A DNA stretch of 16,920 bases, taken from CAYJMQ01 sp964371555 (GTDB lineage Bacteria > Bdellovibrionota > JACOXK01 > 2-02-FULL-40-11). Location: contig CAYJMQ010000043.1 of NCBI GenBank assembly GCA_964371555.1, positions 1 through 16,920 on the forward strand, given 5' to 3'. Below are positions 7,647 to 15,738 of the stretch, in pieces; within the stretch, counting starts at the first letter, position 1; the number at the start of each line of letters is the position of its first letter. Position numbers and translations under genes: made by a program. The notes under the pieces are model-generated. The model saw only the letters and a list, made by a program, of their open reading frames with translations. It did not search any database and had not been told where the DNA came from.

Positions 7647-7661
7647 CGCGCGAAGGTTTCT
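7636..7661. repeat. Hairpin overlapping the queD -35 element
   Basis: AGAAACTTC (7636-7644) pairs with GAAGGTTTCT (7652-7661) around AACGCGC, giving a 9-bp stem with one bulged base. It directly abuts the larger inverted repeat at 7662-7697. It could be an operator, or part of a structured leader if transcription starts further upstream. Confidence 0.55.
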
Positions 7662-7697
7662 AATGGGGGTGATAGTCACATGACTATCACCCTCATT
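7662..7697 (+). terminator. 17-bp inverted repeat with terminator-like geometry on the plus strand
   Basis: AATG-G-GGGTGATAGTCA (7662-7678) pairs with TGACTATCACCC-T-CATT (7681-7697): 16 Watson-Crick pairs and one G-U, around CA. The plus strand then continues TTTAT, like an intrinsic terminator, but both flanking genes are on the minus strand. On that strand the stem has an A-tract before it and no T-tract after it. It may still end transcription from the phasin-like gene, block antisense transcription, or be a regulator site. Confidence 0.5.
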
Positions 7698-7745
7698 TTT
7701 ATCTGCCTTCAATAGCTCATTCCACCTTTGCTTCTGCAGTGGTTC

Positions 7746-7988
7746 TTAAGATTTGGGCGCTTTCGGGCTCTCGGCTTTAAGTTTTTTGGTAAGCGTCTCT
7801 ACCTTTTTGTTGAGTCGGAGAAGATCCTCTTTTGTCGGGACATTGAGCAAATCAAGGACCCGCACCTTGAGATTCTTGAGCGTCTTTTCAGCCTGAACCT
7901 CAAAATTCGAAAGTATCTTTTGGGCCCTTAACGCGCGGTCGCGAATAATTTTTTGAATCGATTTTACATCCACTTCTAATCTGGACAT
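7746..7988 (-). CDS. Small phasin-like coiled-coil protein
   Basis: The 80-residue product is highly charged and helical, with no signal or membrane segment. The first half (DVKSIQKIIRDRALRAQKIL and following) looks amphipathic. The second half, VPTKEDLLRLNKKVETLTKKLK, is a heptad-patterned coiled coil of the kind seen at the C-terminus of phasins and polyhydroxyalkanoate synthase partner subunits. The tail is AESPKAPKS. I chose the ATG at 7988 because AAGGAGT lies eight bases upstream; frames extending to 8069 have no such site. The gene stands alone with its own promoter, and no PHA synthase or depolymerase is nearby, so granule binding is only a family-based guess. Confidence 0.6.
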   Translation of the reverse strand: MSRLEVDVKSIQKIIRDRALRAQKILSNFEVQAEKTLKNLKVRVLDLLNVPTKEDLLRLNKKVETLTKKLKAESPKAPKS

Positions 7989-8035
7989 GTTTGTTACTCC
8001 TTTTTTCATCTGTTCATCATTAAACAGACAATCGA

Positions 8036-8065
8036 AATCTAGACACGGCGCGTCATTAAAGTCAA
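8036..8065 (-). promoter_or_regulatory. Promoter of the phasin-like gene
   Basis: Minus-strand TTGACT (8065-8060) and TAGATT (8041-8036) are 18 bp apart, giving a start near 8029 and a leader of about 41 nt. The leader holds a 6-bp hairpin (TCTGTT/AACAGA) and then AAAAAAGGAGT before the ATG. The octamer ACGCGCCG occurs twice around the -35, in the recJ end region and in the spacer. Confidence 0.5.
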
Positions 8066-8095
8066 GCATTTTTTATGCGGCGCGTTATTGATAAA

Positions 8096-9805
8096 TCAAA
8101 AATCGACTGCTTTTAACTTTAATTGAATCGATAACTCGTTGTTCCATTGATGGATGGTTGGGGTAAAAAGAATCGCGCGGATTTTTGAGGAATCCTGGTA
8201 ATATTCAGGCATATTAAATCCAATGGCTTCAAGCTTCTCTTCCCCCCTCTTCTCTTCAATGAAAAGTTTCAAATGTTTTTGGCTGATAAGAGAAGAGCGG
8301 GTGACTTTGAAGGAATCGTTTAAAAAAACAGGCTCCCGATTCCCCATCCCAAAGGGACCCAGTTTTTCAATCTCTTCGATGAGATTTTTCGTCACATCAT
8401 TCAGGCCGATCTTTGCGTCAATTCTGACTTTGGGCATTAAATCCTCATCGGACAAAAGCCCTGAGACCACTTCTTCAAATCGATTTTTCAGTTCCTGAAT
8501 TTTTCCGATTTGAATCGAAAAACCGGCAGCCGCTTTATGCCCTCCATACGTTTGAAAGAGATCCGGGATCTTTCTCATCGCATCCAGTAGATGCAGCGCT
8601 TCGATGCTTCGCCCAGACCCTTTCCCCGTTTCTTCACCTTCCGCAATGAGAAATGTCGGCCGATAATATTTTTCGACCAGTTTTGAAGCCACAATGCCAA
8701 TCACTCCCGGATGCCAGGAGGGGGAAGAAAGAACAATTGTTTTTTGATGCATCATCCCCGATTCTTCGACTTGAGAGACTGCCTGATAAAGAATTTCTTC
8801 CTGAATAAAACGGCGCTTGCTGTTTTCAGAATCAAGCCCGCGCGCCCACGAACGTGTCTTTGAATAATCGTGGCTTGTAAGCAATTTTACGCCAATCTCC
8901 GCGGAATAAAGCCTCCCCCCCGCATTGAGTCTTGGCGCGAGCTGAAATCCAACTTCATAAGTTCCTATCGACTCTTTTGTAATTCCTGCCGCTTCTGCCA
9001 ATGCTTTAATTCCCGCGCGCCTTCTTAAGGAAAGCACTTTTAAACCTTCACGAACCAGAATATGATTGACCCCTTTGAGCGGCACAAGATCTGCAATCGT
9101 CCCCAACGCAACCAGATCGAGATAATTTCTAAGAAGGGGCTCTTTTCTCCGATCAAAATAACCGATGCTTCGCAACTCAGCCCGAAGGGCAACCAAAAGC
9201 TGAAACGCAACCCCCACCCCTGAAAGCCAGGTATCGGGATAATCACTGTCAGATCGAAGGGGATTTAAAACAGCATGCGCTTCGGGGAGCTTCGGTGGAA
9301 TAATATGATGATCGGTAATAATAAGATCGATTCCGAGCTGTGAGGCCGCCATGGCTTCCTCCACACTTGAAATTCCACAATCGGCGGTAATGACAACATT
9401 CCCCCCTTTTTCTCTGATCTCTTCGAGCGCTTTTCGATGCAGACCATACCCCTCTTTTAAACGATGCGGGATATGAAAATTTGCCTGAATGCCGATCTCT
9501 TCAAAAAAATTGAGAAGGACGGCGGTTGCCGTTACGCCATCGACATCATAATCGCCGTAGACATAGATCGATTCGCGGTTTTGAATGGCGCGAACCAATC
9601 TCATCACTGCTTTTTTCATATCTTTGAGCAGATAGGGGGAAGGGAGATCCTTCAGTTCGCCATTCAAAAAAAGGCTGGCCTCTGAAACGTCATCGATACC
9701 ACGGTTGATAAGTAATCGGCTGATCAGCGGCGAAAGATTGAGTTCTTTTGAAAGACGATTGACAAGATCTGGATTTGGTTCGAGAACGACCCATCTTTTT
9801 TTCAC
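8096..9805 (-). CDS. recJ: Single-stranded-DNA-specific exonuclease RecJ
   Basis: RecJ degrades single-stranded DNA 5' to 3' in RecF-pathway recombination and mismatch or base excision repair. The 569-residue length is typical. Catalytic DHH-family motifs are YGDYDVDGVTA (83-93), ITADCGISS (139-147), ITDHHIIPP (163-171) and LGTIADLVPL (234-243). The DHHA1 domain is marked by GGHKAAAGFS (421-430), and the C-terminal OB-like region runs to residue 569. The ATG overlaps the secF stop by 4 nt (ATGA). It is the last gene of the long operon that begins at cysD. No strong terminator is visible after its stop; only small AT-rich inverted repeats are seen at 8070-8100. Confidence 0.96.
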   Translation of the reverse strand: MKKRWVVLEPNPDLVNRLSKELNLSPLISRLLINRGIDDVSEASLFLNGELKDLPSPYLLKDMKKAVMRLVRAIQNRESIYVYGDYDVDGVTATAVLLNFFEEIGIQANFHIPHRLKEGYGLHRKALEEIREKGGNVVITADCGISSVEEAMAASQLGIDLIITDHHIIPPKLPEAHAVLNPLRSDSDYPDTWLSGVGVAFQLLVALRAELRSIGYFDRRKEPLLRNYLDLVALGTIADLVPLKGVNHILVREGLKVLSLRRRAGIKALAEAAGITKESIGTYEVGFQLAPRLNAGGRLYSAEIGVKLLTSHDYSKTRSWARGLDSENSKRRFIQEEILYQAVSQVEESGMMHQKTIVLSSPSWHPGVIGIVASKLVEKYYRPTFLIAEGEETGKGSGRSIEALHLLDAMRKIPDLFQTYGGHKAAAGFSIQIGKIQELKNRFEEVVSGLLSDEDLMPKVRIDAKIGLNDVTKNLIEEIEKLGPFGMGNREPVFLNDSFKVTRSSLISQKHLKLFIEEKRGEEKLEAIGFNMPEYYQDSSKIRAILFTPTIHQWNNELSIQLKLKAVDF

Positions 9806-10710
9806 GATACCTTTTTTTCAGTCCTTCGATGCAGATAAAGGAAAACAGGGCTTGCAATAAATATGGAGGAATAGGTGCCGACAACCATCCCCACAAGCAT
9901 GATGAAGGCAAAATCGTGAATCACTTCCCCTCCGAAGAAGAAAAGGGCAAGAAGCATAAGAAACGTTGTAAGACCTGTCAAAATCGTCCGACTCAATGTC
10001 TCGTTTACGCTTCGATTGACAATCACGGAAATATCCAGCCCCTGATGTTTTTTGATATTTTCCCGAATCCTGTCGAAAACAACGATCGTATCATTGATAG
10101 AATAGCCGATAATTGTAAGAACCGCGGCCAAAATCGTAAGATCAAAACGCTTGCCAAAAAAGGCAAAAACACCGAGAGAAATAATCACATCATGAATCAA
10201 GGCCACAACGCCCCCCGGTGAAAAACGATAATCAAACCGAATGGCAACATAGATGAGAATTCCAAGAAGAGAATAGAACAGAGCCCATGCCCCCCGTTTC
10301 TTTAAATCCCTCCCCACGCGGGGTCCGACAATCTCAACTTTTTCAATCTGGGCGTTCCCTTCTCCCACCGCCCTGACAAAAAGAGGAAGAAGTTTTTGCG
10401 CCACTGACTGAAACCCCACGCTGCTCTCCTCCAAACGAACCAGATATTCCCCGGATTCTTCTTTACCGAAGTGCTGTACCGATGAATCGAGATATCCCGC
10501 CTCAGTCAGCAATTTTCGGATTTGAGCGGAATCAATCGGCTTCAAAAATTTCACCTGAATCTCCGTCCCCCCCGCAAAATCGATCCCGAATTTAAGCCCT
10601 CTTGTAACAAAAATAAGAACACTAAAAGCGATGAAGGCAAGAGAAATCCCGATGAAAAGATTTCTTTTTCCCATAAAATCAAACTGTGTTTCCTTCTTTA
10701 AAAACTCCAT
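9802..10710 (-). CDS. secF: Protein translocase subunit SecF
   Basis: SecF works with SecD and YajC to use the proton motive force in late steps of Sec protein export at the inner membrane. The 302-residue product has an N-terminal membrane helix (about 17-36), then the family motif FGIDFAGGTEI (41-51), a periplasmic P1 domain, and a cluster of five membrane helices. The first of these begins after GPRVGRDLKKRG, and DTIVVFDRIRENIKKH lies between later helices. The start is 1 nt after the secD stop and the end overlaps recJ by 4 nt. Confidence 0.95.
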   Translation of the reverse strand: MEFLKKETQFDFMGKRNLFIGISLAFIAFSVLIFVTRGLKFGIDFAGGTEIQVKFLKPIDSAQIRKLLTEAGYLDSSVQHFGKEESGEYLVRLEESSVGFQSVAQKLLPLFVRAVGEGNAQIEKVEIVGPRVGRDLKKRGAWALFYSLLGILIYVAIRFDYRFSPGGVVALIHDVIISLGVFAFFGKRFDLTILAAVLTIIGYSINDTIVVFDRIRENIKKHQGLDISVIVNRSVNETLSRTILTGLTTFLMLLALFFFGGEVIHDFAFIMLVGMVVGTYSSIFIASPVFLYLHRRTEKKVS

Positions 10711-10711
10711 A

Positions 10712-12433
10712 TCAAATACTCACCCTTGCCGGATTTACTTTTGCCAATAAAAATTCAAAAATGACGCGCGCCACAAAAACGGCTGTAAACATACTGCAGC
10801 AGATTCCAATAGAAAGCGTTACCGCAAAACCTTTCACAGGACCGGTCCCTTCCGAAAGAAGCGCCAGCGCAGCTATCAGCGTTGTGAGGTTTGAGTCAAA
10901 AATCGTCCTCCATGCCTTTGAAAAGCCGGCTTCAATGGCAGCTTTCGGCGATTTATTGAGCCGCAACTCCTCCCGAATTCTCTCAAAGATCAGAACATTC
11001 GCATCGACCGCCATCCCAATCGTCAGGGCGATTCCAGCAATTCCAGGAAGGGTCAGTGTTGCATCGAAAATGGCAAGAACCGCCATCATAAATAAAATGT
11101 TCAAAAGAAGCGCCGTATTGGCAATGACACCTGAAAGGCGATAATAAACAACCATAAACAAAATAACCAAAATCAGACCAATCACGCTCGCCTTCTTGCC
11201 TTTCGCAATCGAATCGGCGCCGAGTGACGGTCCAACCGTTCTTTCTTCAAGAAGTTCGATCGTTGTTGGGAGCGCCCCGGCACGAAGAATGAGAGCCGTA
11301 TCCTGCGCTTCTTTCAAAAGTTCGGCCGGATCATCTGAGCGGCCAAATGTAATACGCGCCCTCCCGGAAGGAATCTTTTCATTAATGACAGGAGCGGAAT
11401 GGACAATTCCATCAAGAACAATCGCAAGTTGTTTTTTCACATTCTTCTCGGTCAGATCCGCAAAGCGCCTCCCCCCCTGCGCGCTAAAGGTAAGCTCCAC
11501 GATATATTCATTTGTCTGCGGGTCCTGATTCACACGGGCATCGCGCACAAAATCGCCCGTCACATCGACTTTTTTCTTTAAAAGATAGGGAAGCCAGGAG
11601 ACATTTTGTGTTTGAGGTTCAACCTTTTTTTCAAATGCAATCTCCGAATCAACGGGAATCTGTCCCAAAGATCCCTGAGTGATGGCTAAAACATAATCTG
11701 AAAATTTTCCTTTCCCGGAGATAAACTTGATCTTTTTTTGGTCTTCGATTTTGGCAACGATGGAAGAAACCTCAAGCGGACTTTTGGAATCGTCAACCAC
11801 TTTGAATTCCAATTTCGCCGTCCGCCCAATGAGTTCTTTGGCGCGCTCCGGATCCTGCACCCCGGGAAGCTGTACGATGAGCCGGTCGGTCCCTTCAGAT
11901 TGAATGGATGGCTCTGATACCCCAAATTCATCAATGCGATTCCGGATCGCCTCAATCGACTGATCGACTGCCCGTTTGAGCAGAAAATTTGCCTCTTGTC
12001 TTGAAAAGCCGAGCAGTAACTGATTTTCCCCCTGATCGATAATTTCGAAAAAAGAGTACTTGCGGACCTCCTTTCGAATCTTTTTCACATCATCGGAAGG
12101 ACTGTATTTCACAAGAATATTGGTGCTGTTCGCTTCCCGGGAGACATCGACCGCCGGTGAGATGCTTTTCAAGAGATCCTCTTTCATCTCCTCAAGGCTA
12201 TAATCGGCATATTCTGTAAGGACTTTTTTGGGATCGATCCCCATTACAATATGAAGCCCCCCCTGAAGGTCGAGGCCCATATGCACACGATTTTTTGGAA
12301 CAAAAAAACGTCCCCAGGATGGAATTTTTTCATGACTCACCGCTGAAGGCCAGAAAGACGGAACAACGTAGACAACGCTAAGAACAATCAGGAAAAGAAC
12401 AAAAGAAACCTTAATCCACCAAATTCTTCCCAT
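10712..12433 (-). CDS. secD: Protein translocase subunit SecD
   Basis: SecD is the larger partner of SecF in proton-driven protein export. I chose the ATG at 12433 (573 residues, beginning MGRIWWIKVS) because it has AAGGATAAGGG just upstream and starts with the first membrane helix (about 7-27). A longer frame to 12511 would run through the yajC gene. The D1 motif GLDLQGGLHIVMG is at 53-65, then a long periplasmic region containing IDEFGVSEPSIQ and QLPGVQDPERAKELIGRTA. Five C-terminal helices include the conserved GMAVDANVLIFERIREELR segment. It lies 13 bp after yajC and 1 bp before secF. Confidence 0.95.
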   Translation of the reverse strand: MGRIWWIKVSFVLFLIVLSVVYVVPSFWPSAVSHEKIPSWGRFFVPKNRVHMGLDLQGGLHIVMGIDPKKVLTEYADYSLEEMKEDLLKSISPAVDVSREANSTNILVKYSPSDDVKKIRKEVRKYSFFEIIDQGENQLLLGFSRQEANFLLKRAVDQSIEAIRNRIDEFGVSEPSIQSEGTDRLIVQLPGVQDPERAKELIGRTAKLEFKVVDDSKSPLEVSSIVAKIEDQKKIKFISGKGKFSDYVLAITQGSLGQIPVDSEIAFEKKVEPQTQNVSWLPYLLKKKVDVTGDFVRDARVNQDPQTNEYIVELTFSAQGGRRFADLTEKNVKKQLAIVLDGIVHSAPVINEKIPSGRARITFGRSDDPAELLKEAQDTALILRAGALPTTIELLEERTVGPSLGADSIAKGKKASVIGLILVILFMVVYYRLSGVIANTALLLNILFMMAVLAIFDATLTLPGIAGIALTIGMAVDANVLIFERIREELRLNKSPKAAIEAGFSKAWRTIFDSNLTTLIAALALLSEGTGPVKGFAVTLSIGICCSMFTAVFVARVIFEFLLAKVNPARVSI

Positions 12434-12446
12434 TGAGCCCTTATCC

Positions 12447-12755
12447 TTATGACCCTTTGGAAATGCGGGCCACCTGCTGACGATCCATTCTGATTTTAAC
12501 GTTATTCGCAACTTCTAACGTGAGAACTGTGTCTGTAAGACCATCGATGGTTCCATGAATACCGCTCGCAGTCACAACTTCATCCCCTCTTTTTAAATTT
12601 TTTAGAACTTCCTGATGCTGTCTCGACCTTTTTTGCTGAGGGCGGATCAGAAGAAAATAAAAAACAAGAAACATCAGCGCCAAAGGCATGAGCATCTCTA
12701 AAAGTCCTCCGCCCGCGGCAACCGGGGCGCTCTGTGCAAACGCAATTGAAATCAT
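12447..12755 (-). CDS. yajC: Sec translocon accessory subunit YajC
   Basis: YajC is a small single-span inner-membrane protein that associates with SecDF. The 102-residue product has a short periplasmic N-terminus rich in Ala and Gly, one membrane helix (about 19-37), then the hallmark IRPQQKRSRQHQE with the RPQQKR motif. A cytoplasmic domain with LKRGDEVVTASGIHGTI follows. The start overlaps the tgt stop by 4 nt (ATGA), and secD follows 13 bp after the stop. The tgt-yajC-secD-secF order is widely conserved and supports the call. Confidence 0.94.
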   Translation of the reverse strand: MISIAFAQSAPVAAGGGLLEMLMPLALMFLVFYFLLIRPQQKRSRQHQEVLKNLKRGDEVVTASGIHGTIDGLTDTVLTLEVANNVKIRMDRQQVARISKGS

Positions 12756-13894
12756 TCGCTCTGACTCCTTTTATCGTAAAATGCCTTCCGGAACAGTTCC
12801 AGGCCCCCTGCCCGGATTGCTTCCCGAAGTTGGCGCATGAACCTAACATAAAAGAAAAGATTGTGTAAAGTGTTTAATCTGGCCGATAAGATCTCCTGAC
12901 TCATAAAAAGATGACGAAGATAAGCGCGTGAATAATGCCTGCATGTATAGCAGTCACATTCGGGGTCGATCGGATTTGGATCGTCTTTATAACATTGATT
13001 CGAAATATTCATCTTTCCAAAAGAAGTAAAGAGCCCGCCATTTCTCGCATTGCGCGTCGGAAGAACGCAATCGAAGAGATCGATCCCCTGACAAACCGCC
13101 TCCAAAATATCTTCGGGTGTTCCCACCCCCATCAGGTAGCGTGGTTTATCGTCCGGCATTTGCGAAGCAATATGCCTGACCACCTCGAGCATCGTCTTTG
13201 TATCCTCCCCAACGCTCAATCCCCCTAACGCATACCCGTCAAAATCAATCTTCATCATTTCACGCAGAGATTGCTCTCGCAAATCGATATAAACACCCCC
13301 ATGGATAACCCCAAAAAGAGCCTGATTCGGGTTTTTCTTTGCCTCCTTTGAGCGATAGGCCCACTGCAATGAAAGCTGGAGCGATGTTTCGATCTCTTTT
13401 CTCGTTGCCGGATAGGGCGGACACTCATCAAAACAGATGATAACATCGGCCCCCAGCTCTTCTTGAATCCCAATCGCTCTCTCGGGGGTCAGCCATATTT
13501 TTTCTCCATCGAGATACGACTGAAACATCACACCGTCCTCACGTATTTCTCTAAGCTTTGCATGGCTAAAAATCTGGTAGCCGCCGCTGTCTGTCAGAAT
13601 GGGGCGCGTCCAATTCATAAAACGGTGAAGCCCGCCTAATTTTTGAATCGTTGAACTCCCGGGACGAAGCATCAGGTGATAGGTATTGCTAAGAATCATC
13701 GTAACACCGATTTCTTCAAGCTCGCGGGGATCCATTGCCTTAACGGTTGCCTGTGTGCCGACCGGCATAAAAACAGGGGTTTCTACAACACCATGAGGGG
13801 TTGTAAACCTGCCAGCTCTTGCCTTTCCCCCTGCCTTTTCCCCTGCCTTTTCCCCTGCCTTTTCATCGATCGCCTCTATTTTAAATTCAAACAT
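12752..13894 (-). CDS. tgt: tRNA-guanine transglycosylase (Tgt)
   Basis: Tgt swaps guanine 34 of Asp, Asn, His and Tyr tRNAs for preQ1, the key step in queuosine formation. The 380-residue length is normal. Visible motifs include TDSGGYQIFS with Asp102, the FGVIHGG region (194-200), YALGGLSVGE (221-230), and LFDCVLPTRNARNGG with the nucleophile Asp275. Zinc ligands are Cys313, Cys315, Cys318 and His344. An odd feature is the N-terminal stretch of residues 10-26, built from EKAG-type repeats coded by a 12-bp tandem repeat, between the first beta strand and GRFTTPHG. The start overlaps the cysC stop by 8 nt. The substrate would come from the queD-folE2-queC cluster 5 kb away plus enzymes not in the window. 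Confidence 0.96.
   Translation of the reverse strand: MFEFKIEAIDEKAGEKAGEKAGGKARAGRFTTPHGVVETPVFMPVGTQATVKAMDPRELEEIGVTMILSNTYHLMLRPGSSTIQKLGGLHRFMNWTRPILTDSGGYQIFSHAKLREIREDGVMFQSYLDGEKIWLTPERAIGIQEELGADVIICFDECPPYPATRKEIETSLQLSLQWAYRSKEAKKNPNQALFGVIHGGVYIDLREQSLREMMKIDFDGYALGGLSVGEDTKTMLEVVRHIASQMPDDKPRYLMGVGTPEDILEAVCQGIDLFDCVLPTRNARNGGLFTSFGKMNISNQCYKDDPNPIDPECDCYTCRHYSRAYLRHLFMSQEILSARLNTLHNLFFYVRFMRQLREAIRAGGLELFRKAFYDKRSQSE
13821..13864. repeat. 12-bp in-frame tandem repeat inside the tgt N-terminus
   Basis: About 3.7 copies of a 12-bp unit (plus strand GCCTTTTCCCCT) occupy 13821-13864. The first copy has one T-to-C change and the last is partial. On the coding strand it encodes EKAG/GKA-type tetrapeptides. 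The unit is a multiple of three, so copy-number changes would keep the frame. Confidence 0.9.
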
Positions 13895-14444
13895 CGATGC
13901 TTTTAATCGGGGCTAAAATTCCCCGATCTCTCAGGTGTTGAATAACCATCCCCGCCCCCTCTTCCACTGTGCATTGATCCGTAGGAATAATGAGATCCGG
14001 CGACTCCGGTTCTTCATAAGGATCGGAGATTCCGGTAAAATTTGAAATTTCACCCTCCCTGGCCAGCCGATAGAGCCCTTTCACATCTCTCTTTTCACAA
14101 AGATGAAGAGGCGCCTTCACATAAATCTCGATAAAATTCCCAATCACGGAACGCGCCCTGTCTCGGTGACTGCGATAAGGGGAAATCAAAGTCGCAAGCA
14201 CGATCACCCCCTGTTTGCAGAGAAGACTCGCCACATAAGCCGCTCGTTCAACATTTTTATCCCGATCTTCTTTTGAAAAACCCAAATCACGGCTGAGCAT
14301 TTTACGCATCACATCGCCATCGAGAAGCTCTGAACGAATCCCCTTGATCTTTAAAAATCCCAAAAGATAATTGGCAATCGTTGTCTTACCCGCGCCAGAA
14401 AGACCGGTGAACCAAAGAACATGGCCACTTTCGTTTTTTGTCAT
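13887..14444 (-). CDS. cysC: Adenylylsulfate kinase (APS kinase) CysC
   Basis: CysC phosphorylates APS to PAPS with ATP in the cytoplasm, the second step of sulfate activation. The 185-residue product is a stand-alone kinase, not fused to CysN. The Walker A motif GLSGAGKTT is at 14-22, LLDGDVMRK at 40-48, and LATLISPYRSHRDRAR at 83-98 with the usual active-site Ser88. Next come the DVKGLYRLAREGEISNFTG block and DPYEEPESPDL, which are typical of the family. Its start overlaps the cysN stop by 4 nt and its end overlaps tgt by 8 nt. Confidence 0.95.
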   Translation of the reverse strand: MTKNESGHVLWFTGLSGAGKTTIANYLLGFLKIKGIRSELLDGDVMRKMLSRDLGFSKEDRDKNVERAAYVASLLCKQGVIVLATLISPYRSHRDRARSVIGNFIEIYVKAPLHLCEKRDVKGLYRLAREGEISNFTGISDPYEEPESPDLIIPTDQCTVEEGAGMVIQHLRDRGILAPIKSIDV

Positions 14445-15736
14445 GACTTAAATTCCTGATACTGCAGATGATCAGATTTTGCAAAGCGGTGCCAGATGAT
14501 GCCGACACCCGCGGTCTCATAAGTCAGTTCGTCGATAAAAATAAAGCATCCCGTGTTTCTATTTTTCGAATAGGGATCAAACATCAGCGGCTCATGGGTT
14601 TTAATAAATGCCCTTCCCACATCGTTACCGGCCAATTCTTTTGCCTCTTTTCGATGGAGGTCGTCCATGTCAATCCGGTACCTCAGCTCACTGACATAAC
14701 CGCGGGTTATTTTTGTTCCCTGTTTGATGAGATAGCTCTTTTTTTCAATAAGAGGGCTCTCAGACATCCAAAAAACAGCCGCCTGAAATTCATGGGAAAT
14801 ATCCGGAATATTCTCGGGCCTCACAAACATATCCCCGCGACTCGCATCTATTTCATCTTCCAAAACCAGTGTTACAGACTGGGGTGTAAAAGCATAAGTT
14901 TTTTCCCCTTCAGGGGTTAAAATGGAGCTGATTCTCGATTTTTTCCCGGAAGGGAGAGAGACGATGTCATCCCCAATATGAATCACCCCCCCCTCGATTC
15001 TCCCCGCATACCCCCTAAAAGAAGCATCCGGACGGATGACAAGCTGAACGGGAAACCTGAAATCGATGAGATTCCGGTCGCTCGATATGTGAAGGTTCTC
15101 CAAATAACGAAGCAGCGTATACCCCCCATACCAATTCATCTGATCGTGTTGTTTCACAACCATGTCCCCCTTGAGAGAAGAAACTGGAATGAACTGAAGA
15201 TCCCTCACACCCAATTTCGAAACAAACTGCGATATCTCACCTTTTATTTTTTCATAAACACCCTCATCATAGCCGACGAGATCCATCTTATTTATCGCGA
15301 TCAGAAGATGCGGCGTCTGAAGAAGCGTTGCAACGACAAGATGCCGTTTGGCCTGAAAGAGAAACCCTTTTGTGATATCGACAAGAATGACCGCAAGATG
15401 GGCGTTTGAGGCGCCGGTCACCATATTCCTCGTATATTGTTCATGTCCGGGAACATCGGCAATAATGAATCTCCGTTTCGGCGTCGTAAAATAACGATAA
15501 GCAACATCTATCGTAATCCCCTGCTCGCGCTCGGCAGAGAGCCCATCCATCAGAAGCGAAAGATCAACCTCCGCATTCCCTTTTCGCAGGCTTGTCTGGC
15601 GGGCCGCCTCCAGCTGATCTTCATAAACTTTGCTGCAATCATGAAGAAGCCGCCCCATCAGTGTCGATTTTCCATCATCGACGCTTCCCGCGGTGGTAAG
15701 CCTTAATAATTCCCGATCCGGTATTGGAAATCCCAT
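14441..15736 (-). CDS. cysN: Sulfate adenylyltransferase large subunit (GTPase) CysN
   Basis: CysN is the GTPase that couples GTP hydrolysis to APS formation by CysD from sulfate and ATP. The 431-residue product is an EF-Tu-like GTPase with G1 GSVDDGKST (17-25), G2 GITID (73-77), G3 DVPGHEQYTRNM (94-105) and G4 NKMDLVGYD (149-157). Two beta-barrel domains follow. It lacks a C-terminal kinase domain, consistent with a separate cysC gene. The ATG is 2 nt after the cysD stop, and the end overlaps cysC by ATGA. Confidence 0.95.
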   Translation of the reverse strand: MGFPIPDRELLRLTTAGSVDDGKSTLMGRLLHDCSKVYEDQLEAARQTSLRKGNAEVDLSLLMDGLSAEREQGITIDVAYRYFTTPKRRFIIADVPGHEQYTRNMVTGASNAHLAVILVDITKGFLFQAKRHLVVATLLQTPHLLIAINKMDLVGYDEGVYEKIKGEISQFVSKLGVRDLQFIPVSSLKGDMVVKQHDQMNWYGGYTLLRYLENLHISSDRNLIDFRFPVQLVIRPDASFRGYAGRIEGGVIHIGDDIVSLPSGKKSRISSILTPEGEKTYAFTPQSVTLVLEDEIDASRGDMFVRPENIPDISHEFQAAVFWMSESPLIEKKSYLIKQGTKITRGYVSELRYRIDMDDLHRKEAKELAGNDVGRAFIKTHEPLMFDPYSKNRNTGCFIFIDELTYETAGVGIIWHRFAKSDHLQYQEFKS

Positions 15737-15738
15737 GC

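Noticed and set aside
7610..7745. A known preQ1 riboswitch before queD
   Set aside because: The hairpins lack the A-rich tail and loop pairing of preQ1-I and do not resemble the other classes; the predicted promoter also leaves no room for a leader.
9775..10221. A 148-codon plus-strand frame antisense to secF
   Set aside because: The protein is low-complexity and unlike any family; secF on the other strand is unambiguous. The same applies to frames at 10686-11144, 14468-14920 and 14978-15409.
12433..12511. An N-terminal extension of SecD
   Set aside because: The extra 26 codons lie inside yajC; the ATG at 12433 has a good ribosome binding site and begins at the membrane helix.
13821..13864. 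A frameshift or pseudogene in tgt at the tandem repeat
   Set aside because: The repeat unit is 12 bp, the frame stays open, and all catalytic and zinc residues are intact downstream.
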